From assembly GCF_923077115.1 (NCBI RefSeq), contig NZ_CAKLPX010000002.1, positions 496,001 to 560,000 of the forward strand: a DNA stretch of 64,000 nt. Reading direction: 5' to 3'. The number at the start of each line of letters is the position of its first letter. Position 1 is the stretch's first letter. The notes below the pieces were generated by a model. It made no database searches. It saw only the letters and a program-made list of their open reading frames with translations, and was not told where the DNA came from. This document shows positions 39,120 to 48,470 of this stretch, one piece after another. The position numbers and the translations under genes are program-made. The DNA comes from Sinobacterium norvegicum (GTDB lineage Bacteria; Pseudomonadota; Gammaproteobacteria; Pseudomonadales; Sinobacteriaceae).

Positions 39120-40012
39120 GTGGTTTCAGTGCCATTGACTTAGCTAAATTACCTTCGCCAAATATCATCGAGTCGTTGGATTACGAAACGATATTGCAGG
39201 GTATGTTAGAAGGCTTGCTGCAACGTGATGAAAGCTTCTCTGCTTTATTAGAAAGTGATCCTGCGTACAAAATATTGGAAGTGGCAGCCTATCGCGAACT
39301 GCTTTTACGGGCGCGAATTAATGATGGTGCTCGTGGCGTTATGTTGGCTTATGCGACTGGCGCCGACCTTGAAAATCTAGCCGCATTTTTTGGTGTTGAG
39401 CGCCAGCTTATTACTCCTGAAGATAAAGAAGCAATACCGCCTGTTGATGCTATTTACGAAACAGATGATCGCTTACGTAAACGGGTTCAATTGAGCTTAG
39501 AGGGGCATAGTACAGCGGGTCCAATTGGTAGTTATGTCTTTCACGCGCTAGCGGCTAGTCCATTGGTAAAGGATGTGGATGTCTCAAGCCCTGCGCCAGG
39601 TAAGGTGAGCATTACTATCTTATCGACTGACGGAAGAGGCATACCCACGAGTGAGGTGTTGGCTCAGGTAGCGGAGCAATTAACGGCAGAGCATGTTAGG
39701 CCTTTAACTGATGAGGTGATCGTTAAAGCTGGAGCCATCATTGAATATAACGTTAAGGCGAAACTTTTCCTTTATGAAGGCCCCGATGCAGAGGTCGTGA
39801 GGCGTCAATCGCAAGATGCCATCGATAATTACGTGTACCGGCACCACCTTCTTGGGAATGATATTACGCTCTCAGGTATTTATTCTGCCTTGCATCAGCC
39901 AGGTGTTCAGCGGGTTGAATTAACAGAACCTATTAACACCATTGTTGTTGAAAATGAATCTGCTGCCTGGTGCAAATCGGTAAGCCTAGTCGTGGGTGGA
40001 ACAGATGAATAG
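39116..40012 (+). CDS. Baseplate protein J
   Basis: A 298-residue gpJ-like baseplate wedge protein (YREQ-like AAYRELLLRARINDGARGVM, ATGADLENLAAFFGVERQLI, HSTAGPIGSYVFHALAASP). It forms wedges around the central hub. Overlaps gene I by 8 bp. Confidence 0.9.
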   Translation: MSGFSAIDLAKLPSPNIIESLDYETILQGMLEGLLQRDESFSALLESDPAYKILEVAAYRELLLRARINDGARGVMLAYATGADLENLAAFFGVERQLITPEDKEAIPPVDAIYETDDRLRKRVQLSLEGHSTAGPIGSYVFHALAASPLVKDVDVSSPAPGKVSITILSTDGRGIPTSEVLAQVAEQLTAEHVRPLTDEVIVKAGAIIEYNVKAKLFLYEGPDAEVVRRQSQDAIDNYVYRHHLLGNDITLSGIYSALHQPGVQRVELTEPINTIVVENESAAWCKSVSLVVGGTDE

Positions 40013-40640
40013 ATCATTGCTTCCATTCAATGCAACTGATTTCGAGAGGCATGTTGAGCAAGTAACGAGCAAGGCAGAGGTGCTTCCAGTTCCGATAAAA
40101 ACGGTATGGAACCCAACTACCTGCCCAGAAGAATTACTGCCTTGGCTAGCATGGGCTTTATCGGTTGATAATTGGAATAGTGATTGGCCAACAGCTGTTA
40201 AACGAGAACAAATAGCAAACAGTATAGAGATTCATCGACGCAAAGGTACGGTATTAGCCGTTAAGCAGGCCATGGCGGTATTTGGTGTGGCGGTGGAGCT
40301 TAAAGAGTGGTTTGAATTTAACGGACCACCCCATACGTTTTCGGTAATGGCTTGGGCTGGGGACAACTTTAGCGAAGACGCTCACCCTGTTCTAACTGAA
40401 GATTATTACCGCTCATTAAAGCATGCCATTGATTACTCCAAGCCTGTACGAAGTCATTACCAATTTAAAGTCGGCGTGTTGTTTGGTGGCGGTTTTTCAA
40501 TTGCCACGGCACATCAAATTAAATCTTACATTCGCGCTGAAGGTGAAATGATTTTTCCGGAAGTTCAGCTTGATGGCGCAATCAGTGTGGCCGGTGCGAA
40601 TCAAACACACAGTGTCACACGTATTAATATGGAGTTGTAA
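40005..40640 (+). CDS. Tail protein I
   Basis: A 211-residue P2 gpI-like protein; the ATG at 40005 is preferred over 39996. Signature WNPTTCPEELLPWLAWALSV and IEIHRRKGTVLAVKQAMAVF. It links wedge to fibre. The stop overlaps the fibre gene start by one base. Confidence 0.85.
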   Translation: MNRSLLPFNATDFERHVEQVTSKAEVLPVPIKTVWNPTTCPEELLPWLAWALSVDNWNSDWPTAVKREQIANSIEIHRRKGTVLAVKQAMAVFGVAVELKEWFEFNGPPHTFSVMAWAGDNFSEDAHPVLTEDYYRSLKHAIDYSKPVRSHYQFKVGVLFGGGFSIATAHQIKSYIRAEGEMIFPEVQLDGAISVAGANQTHSVTRINMEL

Positions 40641-41608
40641 TGAGCTCAGCATTTAAACCTGTTATCACTCAAGCGGGTATTACCGCAGTGTTTAACGCCA
40701 CAAATTCTGGCTTAGAAGCCAATATTGTTGCCGTGGCGTTAGGGGATCAAAGTTGGTCGCCAACATCAGCCGCTACCAAGTTGAAACAAGAAAAACGACG
40801 AATACCTGTTGGTAACGGTAATAAGCTGTCGCCGAACCAAATACATATAACAGCCATAGAAGATGGCCAGCAAGAGGCGTATTGGGTTCGGGAGGTTGGT
40901 TTCTACCTGGAGGATGGTACTTTGCTGGCGGTTTGGAGTCACCCGTCACAGCCGCTCGCCTATAAGGCTCCCGGTGTGGACTTGTTGCTGGCTTTTGATG
41001 TTGCCTTGAGCGCACTGCCCAGTGACAGCATCAATGTCATTGGTAATGGTACTGTTAATCTTTCACCTGCAACCACAGCAAAGTTGGGCGTTGTTCGCTT
41101 TGCAACGGATACAGACGCGAAAGCGGGCGCGGTTAACAATGAAGTTGTTACGCCAAAAGGGGTGAGGGTTCATGGTGATGCCCGATATGCACGCGTATCG
41201 CACCGTCATCCGTGGAATGAAATTGATAGCAAGCCATCAACCTATCCCCCTTCAGGGCATAGGCACACGTGGACCCAGATCGACAGCAAGCCAAAAACTT
41301 TCCCGCCATCCAGTCATAGTCATGACGATCGATATATACGCCTTACGGAAGTGCCTAGAGCCGTATATGTGGATGTGCGAACAACTGGAACTACTGCTAC
41401 GGGAAGTACCGCTTTAACCTGGGCGCTAGCGATTCATCCAAATAGTGGTTTTAACAATAACGATCATTTGGTCGTGAAGTATAGAAACCGCTATGTGCGT
41501 GGTACCGGTAATGGCAGCGCCTGGTGGACCGATGAATACACCACGACATTTATCAAAGCTGGATCTTGGCGTTCGATCGCAACCAGTACCAACGGCTTCT
41601 GGGGATAA
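40640..41608 (+). CDS. Tail fibre protein (P2 gpH-like N-terminus)
   Basis: A 322-residue fibre. Residues 1-150 match the P2-type fibre attachment domain (FKPVITQAGITAVFNATNSG, YWVREVGFYLEDGTLLAVWS). Residues 185-235 are a repeat of about 21 residues, SHRHPWNEIDSKPSTYPPSG then GHRHTWTQIDSKPKTFPPSS, His- and Pro-rich, as in trimeric fibre stalks. The C-terminal tip (about 80 residues) has no recognised homologue and probably sets host specificity. Short for a fibre. Confidence 0.82.
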   Translation: MSSAFKPVITQAGITAVFNATNSGLEANIVAVALGDQSWSPTSAATKLKQEKRRIPVGNGNKLSPNQIHITAIEDGQQEAYWVREVGFYLEDGTLLAVWSHPSQPLAYKAPGVDLLLAFDVALSALPSDSINVIGNGTVNLSPATTAKLGVVRFATDTDAKAGAVNNEVVTPKGVRVHGDARYARVSHRHPWNEIDSKPSTYPPSGHRHTWTQIDSKPKTFPPSSHSHDDRYIRLTEVPRAVYVDVRTTGTTATGSTALTWALAIHPNSGFNNNDHLVVKYRNRYVRGTGNGSAWWTDEYTTTFIKAGSWRSIATSTNGFWG

Positions 41609-41610
41609 TT

Positions 41611-42144
41611 ATGAAGGTCATTGTAATCTTTAATAAGTTCACAGATCAGTACATTGGCTTAACCTATGCGACTGATCAAATGAACGTGGATGAGTCGTCT
41701 TGTGATGAGACGCATTTTAAATATAAGACCGTCGAAATGGATCTTGATAAAGAGGTTTGGGAAGGGAGCTATGGCGATGGTTCAGTGATTGCGATTGCAA
41801 ATCAGACCACGGTTATTACGGAGACCGAGCTGGATGCTGACTGCCAGGATAAGGTTTTTCGAGAATATCGCTATTATCATCAGCTCAATATTGTTTATCA
41901 GCTTTTAGATATGCTGATTGAAAAGTCGGCATTAGACGAGGCGCTTTTGACTGAGTACCGTCGAATGCGTAAATACATTGACGATACAGTGGCTAACAAT
42001 GAGCGCTACAAGCAGGCGTATCTTACTCAAAATGGTTATGAGTACCGTGATAAAGCAACCGAACGCTCCGTATTAAATGCACAGCTTGAAGGTGGACTTC
42101 ACGAGGTTGTAGGTCGTGCGCCTCACCCCGGTACGCCGCAATGA
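41611..42144 (+). CDS. Tail-fibre locus protein, unrecognised
   Basis: A 177-residue protein from the ATG at 41611 (an earlier in-frame start overlaps the fibre gene). The second half is helical and polar (FREYRYYHQLNIVYQLLDML). It takes the place of the fibre-assembly chaperone, but I see no match to gpG or Tfa. Overlaps the next gene by 4 bp. Confidence 0.55.
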   Translation: MKVIVIFNKFTDQYIGLTYATDQMNVDESSCDETHFKYKTVEMDLDKEVWEGSYGDGSVIAIANQTTVITETELDADCQDKVFREYRYYHQLNIVYQLLDMLIEKSALDEALLTEYRRMRKYIDDTVANNERYKQAYLTQNGYEYRDKATERSVLNAQLEGGLHEVVGRAPHPGTPQ

Positions 42145-42626
42145 TCAGTGTTGAACCACACTTAGGCGAGCAGCAAGCTCACACTATTAGGCAAATGATT
42201 GCATCGTTAGATGAAGCATACTGGCGTGACCGAAGTAGGCATAAACCTAACTTAGGTCTGAATGGTGAAGTTGGTTATTACTTCTCATGTGGTAGAGAGT
42301 CATTTCCTGAAGTAATTCGTTTGGCTGTCGATGCAATCGAACCAATCATTCATGGGTATGAATGTGAAGATTGGGTGGTTAACAGAACCCCCATCGGTGG
42401 GGGTATGCCTCCGCATATTGATAACGAAGGGTATCTGGCAGTCTCACTCCTGTGTATGCAAAGTAATAGCGGTGAGTTTCGTTGGTACGAAAACAAGGAT
42501 CTTGATAAGCCGCAATTCATTTTGGATAAATCAGGTCAGCTTATTCGTTTTAATCAAATGGACCTAGTTCACTCGGTTCCAAGCGCACTATCTGAACGCT
42601 ACGTCATCGTTTTTCTTTATAGGTAA
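42141..42626 (+). CDS. 2OG-Fe(II) oxygenase-like protein in the fibre locus
   Basis: A 161-residue jelly-roll protein with the full metal/2-oxoglutarate pattern: H92-x-D94 (MPPHIDNEGYLAVSLL), H144 (LVHSVPSAL) and R153 (SERYVIVFLYR). This is the layout of small 2-oxoglutarate/Fe(II) dioxygenases. The substrate is unknown; the neighbouring fibre is rich in Pro and His, and hydroxylation of a tail or host protein is only a guess. A paralogue without the ligands follows directly. Confidence 0.72.
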   Translation: MISVEPHLGEQQAHTIRQMIASLDEAYWRDRSRHKPNLGLNGEVGYYFSCGRESFPEVIRLAVDAIEPIIHGYECEDWVVNRTPIGGGMPPHIDNEGYLAVSLLCMQSNSGEFRWYENKDLDKPQFILDKSGQLIRFNQMDLVHSVPSALSERYVIVFLYR

Positions 42627-42632
42627 TTCAAC

Positions 42633-43136
42633 ATGAGTAAGACCATCAGTTCGCTGCTCTCACCTGAGCAGTGCGGGCAGCTATTGTCTGTGTGTCAGGA
42701 AAACACCGATGTGTTTCGAAAGAGTGAAGGTGTTTGGCGCCGTATGGGCGCTAGGGGTAATCAAGTTTTATCCGACTATCGATTCTTAAAGTATTGGCGA
42801 ATGCCTGCATCACTAAGAGCCTTAATCGATGATCTATTGCCAAATAATTTAATAGAAAATTCAAACGAAATTTGGTTGTTGCACTTTCCTGAAGGTGGGC
42901 AGTTAGATTGCTTTAAGGCGAGTAAAGGACTGTTTAACTGCTTGTCTATTCCGCTCAATAGCGGTGGTAGATTTACTCTTTGGCAAGATGGGAAGCCTCA
43001 AGCGCTTACGAATACTGCAGGCGACGCTTACTTATTTTCACTCGACACAGAGCATGAAGTACCAACCACCCATCAAGAAGATTGGTATTTATGCTTTCTA
43101 TTCTTACATCACATTGAGGTTATCCCAAATGCCTGA
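42633..43136 (+). CDS. Degenerate 2OG-oxygenase-fold protein
   Basis: A 167-residue protein aligned by eye with the preceding one: GGQLDCFKASKG stands where the active copy has GGGMPPHIDNEG, so the HxD ligands are replaced by F and A, while H141 (DTEHEVPTT) and the end strand (WYLCFLFL) remain. It is probably catalytically inactive and structural, perhaps a partner of the active copy. It overlaps the sheath gene by 8 bp. Confidence 0.6.
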   Translation: MSKTISSLLSPEQCGQLLSVCQENTDVFRKSEGVWRRMGARGNQVLSDYRFLKYWRMPASLRALIDDLLPNNLIENSNEIWLLHFPEGGQLDCFKASKGLFNCLSIPLNSGGRFTLWQDGKPQALTNTAGDAYLFSLDTEHEVPTTHQEDWYLCFLFLHHIEVIPNA

Positions 43137-44343
43137 ACAATTTTTACATGGTGTCGAAGTCGTTGAAATCGACTCGGGGCCACGCCCAATTCGTACTGTT
43201 CGCTCATCTGTGATTGGGCTTATTGGTACAGCGCCTGATGCAGACGAAGACCTGTTCCCCTACCACACTCCCATATTGATTGCAGGCAAACGCAGTGAAG
43301 CGGCGGGCCTTGGTCGAGATGGCACCTTGCCTGCAGCCATTGATGATATTTTTGATCAGACTGGCGCGATGATTGTGCTCATTCGCGTACCGGATTGGTT
43401 TGGCGAAGAAGAATGGCCAAGCTTTGAAGAAGAGTTCGAAGGTCCGTGGTTGCCAAATGTCGGCCAGATTATCGGCGGCATTGACGACGAGACTGGACAG
43501 TATCTGGGGATTCAAGCCTTCTTAGCGGCAGAAAATGAAGTGCATGTTACTCCTCGTATTTTGATCGCCCCTGAGTTCAGTCATCACCCTGCAGTTGCTA
43601 ATGAGTTGTTATCAGTCGCAGAGCGTTTGCGAGCAGTCGTGATTGCCGATGGCCCCAACTATAACGATGAAGAGGCCATCGACTATCGACAAATGTTCGG
43701 TAGCTCTCGCTTATATCTGGTTGATCCATGGGTGCGAGTTTGGGATGCAGAAGACAATGTCGAGGTGGTTCGTCCCGCCAGTGCTCGAGCTGCAGGGCTT
43801 ATTGCTAAATCAGATGCAGAGCGCGGATTTTGGTGGTCGCCATCCAATCGTGAAATTCGTGGTTTGATGGGTACGGCACGCAGTGTTGATTTTGCATTGG
43901 GCGATACTAACGCCCGCGCCAACTTCCTCAATGAAAATGAAGTGGCCACCATTATTCAAAAGAATGGCTTTCGCTTATGGGGGAATCGTAGTTGCTCTGC
44001 CGATCCAAAATGGGCCTTTTTAAGTGTGCGGCGCACCGCTGACATGATCAATGAATCGTTGCTTCGTGCGCATATGTGGGCCGTGGATCGCAACATTACC
44101 AAAACCTATATCGAAGATGTGCTCGAAGGCGTCAATGCCTATTTGCGGCACTTAAGGACAGTGGGTGCGATCATTAATGGACAAGCTTGGGCCGACCCTG
44201 AATTGAATACGCCGGATCAAATAGCTCAAGGTAAGGTCTATATCGACTTCGATTTTACGCCGCCTTATCCCGCCGAACACATAACATTCAGAAGCCACTT
44301 AGTGAATGATTATCTGGTAGAAATTCTGCCAGATGCAACTTAA
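43129..44343 (+). CDS. Contractile tail sheath protein (P2 FI)
   Basis: A 404-residue sheath subunit from the ATG at 43129, with TGAGGT about nine bases before it. It opens LHGVEVVEIDSGPRPIRTVR then SSVIGLIGTAPDA, typical of P2 FI, and has AHMWAVDRNITKTYIEDVLE and QAWADPELNTPDQIAQGKVY near the C-terminus. The length matches P2 FI. Contraction of this sheath drives the tube through the envelope. Confidence 0.92.
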   Translation: MPEQFLHGVEVVEIDSGPRPIRTVRSSVIGLIGTAPDADEDLFPYHTPILIAGKRSEAAGLGRDGTLPAAIDDIFDQTGAMIVLIRVPDWFGEEEWPSFEEEFEGPWLPNVGQIIGGIDDETGQYLGIQAFLAAENEVHVTPRILIAPEFSHHPAVANELLSVAERLRAVVIADGPNYNDEEAIDYRQMFGSSRLYLVDPWVRVWDAEDNVEVVRPASARAAGLIAKSDAERGFWWSPSNREIRGLMGTARSVDFALGDTNARANFLNENEVATIIQKNGFRLWGNRSCSADPKWAFLSVRRTADMINESLLRAHMWAVDRNITKTYIEDVLEGVNAYLRHLRTVGAIINGQAWADPELNTPDQIAQGKVYIDFDFTPPYPAEHITFRSHLVNDYLVEILPDAT

Positions 44344-44354
44344 AGGAGACGAAC

Positions 44355-44858
44355 ATGCTTGATGATATTTTGAAAAATATGGCCTTGTTCGTCGATGGAC
44401 GAGGCTTCGCAGGAAACGTGGAAGAACTTACACTTCCAAAACTCACGTTAAAAACCGAAGAGTTTCGCAACGGCGGTATGGATGCTCCCATCGAAGTGGA
44501 GATGGGTATGGAAAAACTCGAAAGCGAATTTACGCTAACACGTTTTGATAAAAACGTATTGAAGCTGTTTGGCTTGGCACCGGGCCAGCTTACGCCGTTA
44601 ACGATACGCGGTGCCGTGATTTCAGATGATGGAACGCAAACAGCCGTGGTGGTAAACCTTCAGGGCATCGTGCGTGAAATGGATCCTGGTAATTGGAAGC
44701 CTGGTGAAAAATCGACTCTAAAAATTATGATGGCTCTGCGTTACTACAAACTCACCCACGGTGGTGACGTTGTTCATGAAATTGATATCCCCAACATGGT
44801 TCGCTCCATTGGCGGTGTCGATCAGTTATCTGCGGTTCGTTCCGCGCTAGGCATTTGA
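44355..44858 (+). CDS. Tail tube protein (P2 FII)
   Basis: A 167-residue P2 FII-like tube protein (ILKNMALFVDGRGFAGNVEE, GGMDAPIEVEMGMEKLES, later YYKLTHGGDVVHEIDIPNMV). It polymerises into the inner tube. AAAGGAG precedes the ATG. Confidence 0.9.
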   Translation: MLDDILKNMALFVDGRGFAGNVEELTLPKLTLKTEEFRNGGMDAPIEVEMGMEKLESEFTLTRFDKNVLKLFGLAPGQLTPLTIRGAVISDDGTQTAVVVNLQGIVREMDPGNWKPGEKSTLKIMMALRYYKLTHGGDVVHEIDIPNMVRSIGGVDQLSAVRSALGI

Positions 44859-44868
44859 GGAGTTGAGT

Positions 44869-45141
44869 ATGCAAACCGAAAAATATTACGTCATTAAGCC
44901 AACCACGCATAGCCGCAAAAAAGTCAGTTACGGTGATGAGTTAGCTTTAACAGAATCTCAAGCCCGACCACTGCGCAATGGTGGCTTTGTTTCACCCGAT
45001 AAAGCAGCGGCACAACGCATCGCAGAATTGGTGAAAGAAAACCAAACACTGCAAGCAAACCAAACACTACAAGCAAAGAGTACCCAAGAAACCGAAGCGC
45101 AAACTGAAGCAGACACTGAAGTAAAAAGTGAGGCCAAGTAA
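44869..45141 (+). CDS. Small tail-region protein, unrecognised
   Basis: A 90-residue protein from the ATG at 44869. The first half is beta-like (TEKYYVIKPTTHSRKKVSYG), the tail is a Gln/Glu/Thr-rich repeat (NQTLQANQTLQAKSTQ). It may act as an assembly chaperone beside gene E. One base overlaps the start of E. Confidence 0.55.
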   Translation: MQTEKYYVIKPTTHSRKKVSYGDELALTESQARPLRNGGFVSPDKAAAQRIAELVKENQTLQANQTLQAKSTQETEAQTEADTEVKSEAK

Positions 45142-45386
45142 TGGACAAATTAAAAATTGAACTGACTCATCCCATTGATATTGACGGTACTAAAGTAAGC
45201 GTGTTGCAACTTCGTCGGCCTAAAGTGCGTGACATGCTCAGTGTAGAAAAGAGCGTTGATAATGATGCCGAAAAAGAGATCCAGTTGTTTGCCAATCTAT
45301 GTGAACTCACACCGGAAAACTTGCTCGACTTGGACATGGCTGATTACTCAAAGCTGCAAAAGGCCTATCAAGATTTTTTGTCTTAA
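45141..45386 (+). CDS. Tail assembly chaperone E (P2 gpE-like)
   Basis: An 81-residue protein (LRRPKVRDMLSVEKSVDNDA and LCELTPENLLDLDMADYSKL) of the gpE tail-chaperone type. Near its end is the slippery heptamer TTTTTTG (45374-45380), from which a -1 frameshift would give the longer E+E' product. Both forms help the tape measure protein set tube length. Confidence 0.82.
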   Translation: MDKLKIELTHPIDIDGTKVSVLQLRRPKVRDMLSVEKSVDNDAEKEIQLFANLCELTPENLLDLDMADYSKLQKAYQDFLS

Positions 45387-45520
45387 GCCCGCGTGATGCT
45401 CGTTACGCGTTAGTGACTCTAGCCAGCCATACCGGTTGGGCACTTTCTGAATTACTCGAATTGAACGGTCATGAACTTATACAGTGGCTGGATGTATTAC
45501 CTCGCGTGCCAAAATCTTAA
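45141..45520 (+). CDS. E+E' tail chaperone by programmed -1 frameshift
   Basis: If ribosomes slip at T-TTT-TTG (45374-45380), reading continues from 45380 in the -1 frame for 46 codons to TAA at 45518-45520, giving about 126 residues. The extension (YALVTLASHTGWALSELLEL, then QWLDVLPRVP) has the pattern of P2 E'. P2 uses the same heptamer. Frameshifting is inferred, but the slippery site, length and conserved extension agree. Confidence 0.78.
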
Positions 45521-45546
45521 TCAATTAAAAACTATTGGGGGCGCCA

Positions 45547-47856
45547 ATGGCTCAGTCGTCATTTAAATTAGCGCTCCAAATCGGCGCAAGTATTGGTCAA
45601 AGCTTTCGTACATCCGTAAGAGGATCACAATCTCAGCTTAACCAACTGGGTTCATCCATCAACAAACTGAAGAACCAACAAGCGTCGATTAAAAAGGTTG
45701 AGTTAGGTGAAGCCAGTGTGGGTAAGGCTCGAGTTGCCTATGAAGCCGCCAGTAGAGAGTTATCCCGATTACGTCGTGAAGTTGCCAATACCGATCAGCC
45801 CAGCAAACAGCTAACGCAATCATTTGAAGCAGCAAAGCGTAAAACAGAGCGTCTTTCTCAAGCCTTAGGTAAGCAGCGAGATCGCCTGCAACAAAGTCGG
45901 AGAGAGTTGCAGCAAGCCGGTGTATCCACCAGAAACTTGATGGCAGATAACGCGCGCTTAGGTGCATCAGTTGAACGCCTGAGTTTGAAATATCGAAAAC
46001 TGAATCAGGCCATGCGCGCTCAGGAGGCCAATAAAGCCCAGCGCGCAGATCTGCGAGGCCAGTTATTTGATGCGGTGGCATTAGGGGCGACGGTTGTAGC
46101 ACCGGTAAGCATTGCGGTGAACTTTGAGCAATCTATCGCAAGGTTGGGTGCTATTACCCGCTCGGGTGATGATGCGCTTTTAGGGCTCGAACAAACGGCT
46201 CGACGTTTGGGTGAAACAACCCAGTTTTCAGCCTCCGAAGCTGCTTCAGCCATGACCTTTTTGGGTATGGCGGGTTTTAAAACCAATGAGATCATTTCGG
46301 CCACGCCGGGCATGCTCAATCTAGCCCAAGCGGCTGGTAGTGATTTAGCGGGTACCGCAGATATTGCATCCAATATCTTAAGTGGTTTTTCTCTAAAAGC
46401 CGATGAGATGGGGCGCGTGGGTGATGTGCTTTCTGCCACGTTCACTACATCTAACACCACGTTGCAGATGCTTGGCGATACGCTGAAGTATGCAGCCCCT
46501 GTGGCCAGTAGTGCTGGGGCGAGTATCGAACAAGTTGCTGCGATGGCTGGTTTGTTGGGTAATGTTGGTATTCAGGGCAGCATGGCGGGTACCGCATTAC
46601 GCGCGGCGTTTTTACGTTTGTCTGCACCACCCAAGGTTGCTGCGGATGCCTTAGCCAACCTAGGTGTTGAAGTTAAAGATCTGGATGGCAACTTACGCTC
46701 GGTTCCTGAACTATTGCAGGAGCTAGCGCAAGCCACCGAAGGCTTAGGGTCTGCTGAAAGAGCAGAAGCCATTAAGCAAATCTTTGGCTCAGAAGCCTCC
46801 GCAGGTTTAACAGAGTTGCTCAAACAAGCTGGTTCCGGCGCATTGGATTCTTATATCCAACAGCTACAGCAAGCGAAAGGCACCGCCGATACCATGGCTA
46901 AAAAAATGAGTGCCACCACGGCCGGTAGCCTGAAACGATTGGGCAGCGCACTTGAAAGTGTTGCGATCAGTATTGGCAGTTTACTCCTGCCAACTATTGC
47001 TGCTGGTGCTGAGTTGTTTGCCGGTATGGCAAGCTGGGTGTCAGGTGCTGCGCAAGAATACCCATGGCTTACCAAAGCCATCGTCGGTGCAACGGTAGGT
47101 TTAGTTTCACTGAAGGTAACAGCTATCGCTGGCGCTTATGCATTCACTTTTTTAAAAGGTGGTGTACTTAGCTTAGTGACTGCATACCGAACCTTGAGTG
47201 CTGGCATCGCCATGGCGCAATTAGGCATGGCGCGAATGACTATCCTATCGGCGTTATCTGCTGTTCGAATGGGAGTGGTGACCGCAGCGCAATGGGCGTT
47301 GAATGTTGCCATGACCGCCAATCCGATCGGACTCATTGTTGTGGGTATTGCCGCATTAGCGGGTGCAGCTTTTATGCTGATTAAATACTGGGAGCCTATC
47401 GGTGAATTCTTTTCAGGCCTTTGGGACGGTGTGAAAAATATTACCAGTGGTGCCGTGGATTGGCTGCTAGGCAAGATGGGCTTACTAGCGAAGCCTTTCG
47501 AGTTATTAGGTTCTACCTGGGGCGCTGTTTCTGGTTGGCTAGGCGGTGATGAATCTGCTGACACGCCATCTTCAGGTAATAAACGAAAGCTAGCGACAGC
47601 CGCCATTGGGGCATCGCTAGCGGCGCAACCAGCAATGGCATTGCCAGATTCAACGGTCAATGCACTACCTCAAATTCAAGCAGTCAGTGCTTCTACTCAT
47701 AACCAACAGTCGGTCAGCATTGATGCGCCTATTACCATTCATGCTGCACCCGGTATGGATGAGCGAGCTATTGCCGGTGAAGTTCAAAAAGCACTGGAGC
47801 AACGAGAGGCGCGAGCGGCAAGTCAGCAAAGAGGAGTACTTTTTGATGAAAGTTAA
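45547..47856 (+). CDS. Tail tape measure protein
   Basis: A 769-residue protein from the ATG at 45547. The first 190 residues are a coiled coil, residues 200-440 are the TP901-type core (ETTQFSASEAASAMTFLGMA and GLLGNVGIQGSMAGTALRAA), and hydrophobic segments lie near residues 475-620 (VGLVSLKVTAIAGAYAFTFL, IGLIVVGIAALAGAAFMLI). Its length would specify a short to medium tail. It is spanned by the chaperones inside the assembling tube. Confidence 0.9.
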   Translation: MAQSSFKLALQIGASIGQSFRTSVRGSQSQLNQLGSSINKLKNQQASIKKVELGEASVGKARVAYEAASRELSRLRREVANTDQPSKQLTQSFEAAKRKTERLSQALGKQRDRLQQSRRELQQAGVSTRNLMADNARLGASVERLSLKYRKLNQAMRAQEANKAQRADLRGQLFDAVALGATVVAPVSIAVNFEQSIARLGAITRSGDDALLGLEQTARRLGETTQFSASEAASAMTFLGMAGFKTNEIISATPGMLNLAQAAGSDLAGTADIASNILSGFSLKADEMGRVGDVLSATFTTSNTTLQMLGDTLKYAAPVASSAGASIEQVAAMAGLLGNVGIQGSMAGTALRAAFLRLSAPPKVAADALANLGVEVKDLDGNLRSVPELLQELAQATEGLGSAERAEAIKQIFGSEASAGLTELLKQAGSGALDSYIQQLQQAKGTADTMAKKMSATTAGSLKRLGSALESVAISIGSLLLPTIAAGAELFAGMASWVSGAAQEYPWLTKAIVGATVGLVSLKVTAIAGAYAFTFLKGGVLSLVTAYRTLSAGIAMAQLGMARMTILSALSAVRMGVVTAAQWALNVAMTANPIGLIVVGIAALAGAAFMLIKYWEPIGEFFSGLWDGVKNITSGAVDWLLGKMGLLAKPFELLGSTWGAVSGWLGGDESADTPSSGNKRKLATAAIGASLAAQPAMALPDSTVNALPQIQAVSASTHNQQSVSIDAPITIHAAPGMDERAIAGEVQKALEQREARAASQQRGVLFDES

Positions 47857-47865
47857 GGTGGTGCC

Positions 47866-48258
47866 ATGAGCGAAACCATGATGGCATTAGGCAGTTACCG
47901 ATTCTCCATCGACAGTGCGGCTTATCAAGAACTAAAGCATAGCCAAGCCTATCGTTGGCAAGCTCAAGAGCGATTACAACGCCGACCAGCCATGCAATTT
48001 TTAGGAGCCGGTGAAGAATCGATTGAGCTTAGCGGTGTGATCTATCCACACTTTAAGGGCGGGTTGGAACAGCTGGATACCATGCGTGCTGAAGCTAACA
48101 AAGGACAGCCGTTATTACTGGTGGATGGATTAGGTTTTGTCTGGGGACAATGGGTGATTACTCAAATTGATGAGGGGCAGTCATTCTTTCAGGGAAACGG
48201 TCAACCGCTTAAACAAAGCTTCCAACTTAAACTTGTGAACTATGGAGCAGACAGCTAA
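47866..48258 (+). CDS. Tail protein U
   Basis: A 130-residue P2 gpU-like protein (MMALGSYRFSIDSAAYQELK, YRWQAQERLQRRPAMQFLGA, WGQWVITQIDEGQSFF). It caps the tape-measure side of the tail. Overlaps gene X by one base. Confidence 0.87.
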   Translation: MSETMMALGSYRFSIDSAAYQELKHSQAYRWQAQERLQRRPAMQFLGAGEESIELSGVIYPHFKGGLEQLDTMRAEANKGQPLLLVDGLGFVWGQWVITQIDEGQSFFQGNGQPLKQSFQLKLVNYGADS

Positions 48259-48467
48259 TGGCCATTTATCGAACGCGCGATGGCGATATGTTGGATGCAA
48301 TTTGCTTGTCGTATTACGGCCAAGCGAATGGTTATCTTGAGCCTGTTTTAACTGCGAATCCCGGTCTTGCTGATATGGGTCCAGTCTATTCCTCTGGCTT
48401 ATTAATAGAGCTCCCGAACCTATCGGAGCAAAACCGGAGCCAAGAGACTATTCGTCTATGGAGCTAA
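48258..48467 (+). CDS. Tail protein X (LysM-like)
   Basis: A 69-residue gpX-like protein with the LysM-related pattern YRTRDGDMLDAICLSYYGQA and GLLIELPNL. In P2-type phages it is needed for tail completion. Confidence 0.85.
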   Translation: MAIYRTRDGDMLDAICLSYYGQANGYLEPVLTANPGLADMGPVYSSGLLIELPNLSEQNRSQETIRLWS

Positions 48468-48470
48468 TAC

